Positions 59,616-64,000 of a DNA stretch of 64,000 nt are shown here, piece by piece. How positions within the stretch are numbered: the stretch's first letter is position 1; the number at the start of each line of letters is the position of its first letter. Position numbers and translations under genes: made by a program. Location: contig DATKRB010000010.1 of NCBI GenBank assembly GCA_035532415.1, forward strand, positions 1 through 64,000. The letters run 5' to 3'. The notes under the pieces are model-generated. The model was given only the letters and a program-made list of their open reading frames with translations, did no database searches and had not been told where the DNA came from. The stretch is from DATKRB01 sp035532415 (GTDB lineage Bacteria; Actinomycetota; Acidimicrobiia; Acidimicrobiales; RAAP-2).

Positions 59616-60017
59616 CTACCCCAGGAGCTTGGCTTTCTGCGACTCGAACTCGGACTCGGACAGGACGCCCTTCGCCTTCAGGTCTGCCAGTTTCGACAGC
59701 TCGTCCGCCGTGTTGCCCCCGCCAGCTCCGCCGGCAGTCTCCCGGACGTACTGCGCGAAGGCATCCTGCTGCTCCCTCGCCTCCTCGGCACGCCGGACGT
59801 GCATGCTGCTTCCGCGGACGATCAGATAGGCCAGAACGCCGATCAACGGGAGAAAGAGGACGAACAGGAACCAGAGCGCCTTGCCGACTCCACCGAGGTC
59901 ATGGCTGCGGAATATGTCGAAGATGATGTTGAACAGGATGAAGATCCAGATGATGAAGGCGAAGACCTCCAGCATCGTCCAGAAGATGTTGAGCAGGGGA
60001 TATGAAGTTCCCAACAC
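59616..60017 (-). CDS. Membrane protein with C-terminal SHOCT domain
   Basis: This 133-residue protein (GTG 60017) has two transmembrane helices of the phospholipase-D-nuclease N-terminal (PLDc_N) type (VFAFIIWIFILFNIIFDIFR and ALWFLFVLFLPLIGVLAYLI with the VRG turn). A linker follows, then a SHOCT domain (ADELSKLADLKAKGVLSESE, FESQKAKLLG). It is common in actinobacteria, with no assigned activity. It is divergent from the LuxR-type regulator. Confidence 0.78.
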   Translation of the reverse strand: MLGTSYPLLNIFWTMLEVFAFIIWIFILFNIIFDIFRSHDLGGVGKALWFLFVLFLPLIGVLAYLIVRGSSMHVRRAEEAREQQDAFAQYVRETAGGAGGGNTADELSKLADLKAKGVLSESEFESQKAKLLG

Positions 60018-60229
60018 GGATGTACCGTCCTCTTCCTCGCGGCCCTCCCACGTCCGGCAGGGCCTTCCAATTCTGAGGACCCACCCAGCTGCGAGGGTCC
60101 CTGGCAGCTCACAGTCTCCGCCCGGTAGAGGGTTCCCGTCATCACCCCGAACGGGTGAGATCGTCTCGGCCGGCGTCATGGTGCCCGTTCGCCGGAGCGG
60201 CCCGGAACGAGAGTGGTTACGATCGTGGT

Positions 60230-62587
60230 GTGAGCGGTTCCGGGAATCGGAGTGCCGTCAAAGGGGGGGGTCGCCGGCTACCATCCCACGACCGCCCAGC
60301 GGCGTTCGTTCCGCTCCGGTCCAAGTACTCCGCTCCGGTGTCGCGCCTTCCCCTCGTGCCGCGGCCGGCCGTGCACCGCCTGCTGGCGGGCTTCCGGGAC
60401 GTCCCGGTCGTCTCTGTGGAGGCTTCAGCGGGCTACGGGAAGACGACCGCCGTGCTCGAGTGGGCGAGCCACGACCCCCGGCCGACCGCCTGGCTGACCC
60501 TTGACAAGTCCGACAACGACCCGGCTCGGTTCTTGCGCTACGCGGGGCTCTCGCTGAACGAGATCGACCCACGTCCCCCGGGGGTCCTCGCGGAGCCGTG
60601 GGACAAGTGTCTCCCGCCGGCGGAGAGCGCTCTACCCCTTCTCTGCCAGAGGGCCAGGGAGTGCCGGGCCTTCGTCCTGGTCATCGACGACGTCCACGTC
60701 ATCGATTCGCCGGCGGTGGAGGCGTGCCTCCAAGCGCTCCTGGCGAGCATCCCGGCGGGGTCGCAAGTCGTGCTCGCCGGCCGGTCGAACCGGTCCATGC
60801 GGCTCACGCGGCGGCGTCTCGACGGCCAGGCCGTCTGCATCGGCGTGAGGGAACTTGCCATGTCGAAGTCCGAGGCTGGTCAGTTGTTCCGCAATGTGGG
60901 TCTGTCTCTCTCCGATGATGAGACGGTCTCGCTGGTGGAACGCACGGAGGGCTGGCCGACCGGTCTTCGGTTGGCTGCCATGGCGATACACGCCTGCAGA
61001 CCTACCGAACGGCACGCATCGGCGTTCAGCGGGAGGAACCGGCTCGTTGCGGAGTACCTGCATGACGAGGTGATCGACCAGCTGCCCCGGGCCCAGTCCG
61101 ATTTCCTCGGTCGAAGTGCGGTGCTCGACGAGCTGTCGGGACCGGCTTGCGATGCGGTGCTCGAGACGACGGGCAGCGGGAAGCTGCTCTCGGATCTCGA
61201 GGCCGCGAACTTGTTCGTGATCCCGCTCGACGGGGAGCGGGACTGGTACCGGTACCACCGGCTCATGGCGGAGATGTTGCGTGACGAGCTACAGAAACGC
61301 GAGCCCGAGCGAGCAGAACGGCTACTGCGGCGCGCAAGCCGATGGACCGAGGAGCACGGGCATATCGGTGAAGCTGTCCGGTACGCAGCACGTGCGGGCG
61401 ACCTCCAACGTGCGGGTGGACTTGTTCTGGACCGGTCGGGCATCGGCGGGAGCGCCCCCATCGGGGAGTGGCTCGATCAGTTCGGCGACGTCGACCTTCG
61501 CTCGTGCGCCCCCCTGGCGCTGGCCAAGGCTTGGGCGGAGCTGAGCCGGGGTGACCTCGACGCGGCGGTCCTGTGGACTGATGTCGCGGAGTCCGTTCGG
61601 CATCAGGGGCGCCCGTCAGAGGGCTCTCCTACCCTGGCGGCGGCCGTGAGCATCATCAGGGCCTATGTAGGCGTTGGTGGTGTGGACCGGACCGCGAAGG
61701 AAGCCGACCTGGTCAGGGCGTTGGGAATGGACGGGAACCACTGGTACCCCCTCGCCTACTTCCTCTTGGCCGACGCCACGTTCCAGATGGGCAACACCGA
61801 GTATGCGCAGCGCCTCTTCGAGGAGGTGGAGCAGGCGAGCCGCGGTTCGAGCGTCATCCACGTGAACGTCCTGGCGTTCCTGGCGTTGCTGGCCGAGGAA
61901 GGGAACCGCTGGGCGGTTGCCGCCACCGTCGTTCGAAGAGCGCTCTACGAGATTCAGGAGAGCAACCTGGGAGACGACCCCCTTCTCGCACTGGCCTTCG
62001 CCGTGTCGGCTCTCGTCGCGGCTCAAGCTGGGAGGATCGTGAAGGCGGCTGAGCTGGCTCGGCGCTCGAGCCAGGTGTTCGGGGACGGACATGGGCTGCC
62101 TCCTCGCACCCGGATCCAAGTTCTCCTCGTGATCGCCGAAACCGAGGTCAAGCTCGGGAACTGGTCCTCCGCGCGGCAGTATGCGGGCGAGGTCTCGAAG
62201 CTCCTGCAGACGGAGACCGCGGCGATGCACTTGCGAGGGCGCTTGGATCGCCTGCAAGTGCAGCTCGACGCGTTGCCGAACGCGGAGGGGACGGACCACC
62301 AGGTGCTGACCGGGGCCGAGGTCCGGGTCCTGCAATTCCTGCCCACCCACTATTCCCTCGGCGATATCGGAGACGCGCTCTTCGTCTCCCGGAACACCAT
62401 CAAGTCGCACGTGATCGCCATCTACCGGAAGCTCGGAGTGACGGGCCGGAGCCAGGCGGTCGACGTGGCCCGAGAGCTGGGGCATCTCGATCAGAGCGCC
62501 AGGCCCGAGCTGCTGGTCCTGACGGGGGACTCGACTCAGGGCGCGAAGATCACCCGCCTGCCGAACGGTGCGACCCGCCCGGCATGA
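60230..62587 (+). CDS. MalT-like LuxR-family ATPase regulator
   Basis: This 785-residue protein is laid out like MalT/LAL regulators. The N-terminal STAND-type NTPase has Walker A EASAGYGKTTAV (about residue 66) and Walker B-like AFVLVIDDVHVIDSP. The middle is a TPR-like helical region (about 380-690). The C-terminal LuxR HTH (LTGAEVRVLQFLPTHYSLGD, VSRNTIKSHVIAIYRKLGV) binds DNA. Signal and target genes are unknown. The start at GTG 60230 is inferred, since no strong ribosome site is visible. The GAP-family gene follows after 36 bp. Confidence 0.85.
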   Translation: MSGSGNRSAVKGGGRRLPSHDRPAAFVPLRSKYSAPVSRLPLVPRPAVHRLLAGFRDVPVVSVEASAGYGKTTAVLEWASHDPRPTAWLTLDKSDNDPARFLRYAGLSLNEIDPRPPGVLAEPWDKCLPPAESALPLLCQRARECRAFVLVIDDVHVIDSPAVEACLQALLASIPAGSQVVLAGRSNRSMRLTRRRLDGQAVCIGVRELAMSKSEAGQLFRNVGLSLSDDETVSLVERTEGWPTGLRLAAMAIHACRPTERHASAFSGRNRLVAEYLHDEVIDQLPRAQSDFLGRSAVLDELSGPACDAVLETTGSGKLLSDLEAANLFVIPLDGERDWYRYHRLMAEMLRDELQKREPERAERLLRRASRWTEEHGHIGEAVRYAARAGDLQRAGGLVLDRSGIGGSAPIGEWLDQFGDVDLRSCAPLALAKAWAELSRGDLDAAVLWTDVAESVRHQGRPSEGSPTLAAAVSIIRAYVGVGGVDRTAKEADLVRALGMDGNHWYPLAYFLLADATFQMGNTEYAQRLFEEVEQASRGSSVIHVNVLAFLALLAEEGNRWAVAATVVRRALYEIQESNLGDDPLLALAFAVSALVAAQAGRIVKAAELARRSSQVFGDGHGLPPRTRIQVLLVIAETEVKLGNWSSARQYAGEVSKLLQTETAAMHLRGRLDRLQVQLDALPNAEGTDHQVLTGAEVRVLQFLPTHYSLGDIGDALFVSRNTIKSHVIAIYRKLGVTGRSQAVDVARELGHLDQSARPELLVLTGDSTQGAKITRLPNGATRPA

Positions 62588-62623
62588 GGAGCCGATCACA
62601 GCGAAGGTGAGGGTTCCGATCTG

Positions 62624-63274
62624 ATGCCGGTTCAGGCCATTCCACTCGCCCTCGTGGCCAGCCTCTACCCTTTCGGCCTGGCCGTCCTGGTGCTCCTGTT
62701 TCAGGCGCCACGATCCAAGGCGCGCTCGGTGGTCTTCCTTGTCGGTGCCGCCGTGTCGACGCTGGCTGTCGGCCTTGCCGTCGTCTTCGTCCTGAGAGGC
62801 GCGGGGCTGAACCAGGGGAGCAATCAATCGGCCCGTTACGGCCTTCGCCTGGCCATCGGCCTGGTGCTGCTGGCCGGAGCGTGGGCGGTTGCCCACCGCG
62901 CTCCGAAACCGAAGGAGAAGGACAAGCCATCCCGGGTCACGAACGTCGTCGCCGGGTCCCGGTTGCTCGCGGTCTTCCTGCTGGGCCTGGCGCTGTACTC
63001 TCCATCTCCGACGTATCTTTCGGCGATACAGGTCGTCGGCACCTCCCACTTGAGCACGGCTTGGACCTCCGTATGGGTGGTGATCGTGGCCGCCCTCGTC
63101 CTGATCACGATAGAGGTGCCGATCGCCGTCTACCTGGCTGCCCCGGGTTGGACGACCCCGAAGCTCGCCACCCTCGACCGGTGGCTGAACCGGAACGCCC
63201 GGACCGTCTTGGTGGGCGTCCTGGCGGTGCTCGGGATGTGGGAGGTCATCGACGGGATCGTCGGCCTCCTGTAA
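62624..63274 (+). CDS. GAP-family membrane protein (Sap-like)
   Basis: This 216-residue protein has six hydrophobic segments, matching the GAP/Sap-like family (M. tuberculosis Sap is needed for sulfolipid-1 export; others export peptidolipids). The start MPVQAIPLALVASLYPFGLA and the helix RLLAVFLLGLALYSPSPTYL are typical. The transported lipid or solute is not predictable. It is probably cotranscribed with the LuxR regulator. Confidence 0.7.
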   Translation: MPVQAIPLALVASLYPFGLAVLVLLFQAPRSKARSVVFLVGAAVSTLAVGLAVVFVLRGAGLNQGSNQSARYGLRLAIGLVLLAGAWAVAHRAPKPKEKDKPSRVTNVVAGSRLLAVFLLGLALYSPSPTYLSAIQVVGTSHLSTAWTSVWVVIVAALVLITIEVPIAVYLAAPGWTTPKLATLDRWLNRNARTVLVGVLAVLGMWEVIDGIVGLL

Positions 63275-63412
63275 GGGGATGGGAGGCCGCCGGCAATCAT
63301 CCGTAGTGGGTGATGACCGGAGGAGATCGAGGGCTCAAGCTGACGGGGTGTCGTCACCCGAGGAAGGCCGGCCCTGTCCTGCAGGGCTGCCGGAGGCTGA
63401 GGGGGAGAGAGC

Positions 63413-63832
63413 ATGATGGTTGGCCCGGTTGAGTATCTGGTCGTGGGGTTTCCCGGCAACAGGTTCACCGGGGACATCGCTCCCGAATTGGCGAGGCTGA
63501 TCGACAGCGGCACCATTCGCATTCTCGACCTGACATTCATCGGGAAGGACGAGGACGGGGCGGTGGTCAGCTTTGAGTTCGATCAGCTCGACGAGTTGGA
63601 GCCCTTCGCGGTGATGGAGGGCGATGTCGGCGGCGTGATCAGCGACGAGGACATCCAACACGCTGCGTCGATGCTCGAGCCGGGCTCGTCCGCTGCACTT
63701 CTGGTGTGGGAGGACCTGTGGGCGACCCCCTTTGCCGATGCGGTCGAGAAGGCCGGTGGTGTGATGATCGAGAGTGCGCGGATCCCCAAGCAGCTGATCG
63801 AGGCAGCCGTCTCGTCGTTCTCCCCCACATGA
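63413..63832 (+). CDS. DUF6325-family protein
   Basis: This 139-residue protein starts MMVGPVEYLVVGFPGNRFTG and has RLIDSGTIRILDLTFIGKDE, GVISDEDIQHAASMLEPGSS and AALLVWEDLWATPFADAVEK, the order I associate with DUF6325/DUF1269-like proteins. A G-rich ribosome site precedes it. The second ATG (63416) is an equal choice. Such genes are normally followed by a short SHOCT-domain gene, as here. The function is unknown. Confidence 0.78.
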   Translation: MMVGPVEYLVVGFPGNRFTGDIAPELARLIDSGTIRILDLTFIGKDEDGAVVSFEFDQLDELEPFAVMEGDVGGVISDEDIQHAASMLEPGSSAALLVWEDLWATPFADAVEKAGGVMIESARIPKQLIEAAVSSFSPT

Positions 63833-63881
63833 TCATCGTCCGCCGGATGACTGTTTGCCGAGCCCAAAGGGAGATGACGAC

Positions 63882-64000
63882 ATGCTGAGAAGAAGACCAC
63901 TCGTCCGTGCAGCGGCCACGACGGCCGTCGTGGCCGGCACCGCGACAGCGGTGAGCGGGCGGGTCGCTCGCCGTCAACAGGCCAGCGCTGGTGCCGCCCA
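63882..64000 (+). CDS. Start of a SHOCT-domain-type protein (cut by window end)
   Basis: The 39 codons in the window read MLRRRPLVRAAATTAVVAGT followed by ATAVSGRVARRQQ. This basic and Ala-rich N-terminus is typical of the small C-terminal-SHOCT proteins that follow DUF6325 genes. An AAGGGAGAT site is suitably placed. The SHOCT part itself would lie beyond the window, so this is partial and inferred from neighbourhood and N-terminus. Confidence 0.55.
   Translation, partial: MLRRRPLVRAAATTAVVAGTATAVSGRVARRQQASAGAA

Noticed and set aside
63370..63390. GCCCTG/CAGGGC hairpin before the DUF6325 gene
   Set aside because: Only six pairs with no U-tract. It lies in the leader and is common by chance at this GC content.

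Overview
The window is high-GC DNA with frequent GTG starts, many 4-base (ATGA/GTGA) gene overlaps and an actinobacterial gene repertoire: Wadjet, VapBC45, a Rv0081-Rv0087-like hydrogenase-related cluster, LLM flavin oxidoreductases, CaiB and MaoC enzymes, a GAP/Sap-like membrane protein and DUF6325. I infer an uncultured or lesser-known actinobacterium, possibly Acidimicrobiia. The taxonomy is inference.

Layout. (1) 1-14.3 kb: a partial tRNA and a tRNA-Glu(CTC). The tRNA-Glu 3' end starts a 33-bp sequence that recurs (31/33 identical) at 14264, so the DNA between looks like an integrated island of about 14 kb. Its cargo is a VapBC45-type toxin-antitoxin pair, an AAA ATPase whose 3' end runs into a decayed transposase, a DUF4143-type ATPase, and a complete type I Wadjet (JetABCD) anti-plasmid operon. 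(2) 14.4-18.8 kb: a zone of toxin-antitoxin modules and debris: a CopG antitoxin with a 5'-truncated PIN toxin, an unrecognised two-gene pair, a sulfatase fragment, an HTH protein with a 35-bp dyad over its promoter, an intact VapBC and a remnant of another VapBC. (3) 18.9-21.9 kb: a minus-strand envelope/signalling group: PilZ protein, two secreted proteins, a membrane-anchored PASTA protein and an ECF sigma factor. One secreted protein and the PASTA protein share an unrecognised domain. (4) 22.6-30.2 kb: a seven-gene energy-converting hydrogenase-related (Ehr) operon ending in an ArsR regulator. Its large subunit lacks the Ni-binding cysteines. (5) 30.3-34.6 kb: a second PilZ paralogue, MaoC dehydratase, luciferase-like oxidoreductase and SGNH hydrolase.

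(6) 34.8-44.1 kb: a same-strand stress/central-carbon group: phosphoribosyltransferase-hydrolase fusion, a 17-codon hydrophobic ORF coupled to an acidic protein, PEP synthase, phosphoglycerate kinase, PfkB kinase, PspA, DUF2267 and an erythromycin-esterase-family protein. (7) 44.2-53.1 kb: a tightly overlapped operon of GntR regulator, nucleoside-type ABC importer (ATPase, two permeases, BMP binding protein), a duplicated cysteine hydrolase whose N-terminal half has lost its catalytic triad, an amidase and an AtzH/HpxZ-like protein. Together these suggest uptake and stepwise amide hydrolysis of a ureide, biuret-like or purine-derived compound. The operon ends at a perfect 17-bp hairpin shared with a convergent CoA-transferase gene. 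(8) 54.4-57.7 kb: a CstB-like rhodanese/metallo-beta-lactamase fusion behind a CsoR/CstR-like operator, an LLM oxidoreductase and an alpha/beta hydrolase lacking its usual His. (9) 57.8-64 kb: DUF2252, two SHOCT-type small proteins (one cut by the window end), a MalT-like LuxR regulator, a GAP-family membrane protein and DUF6325.

No rRNA genes, CRISPR arrays, intact insertion sequences or intact integrase were seen. All functional assignments come from reading motifs and recalled families, not from database searches.
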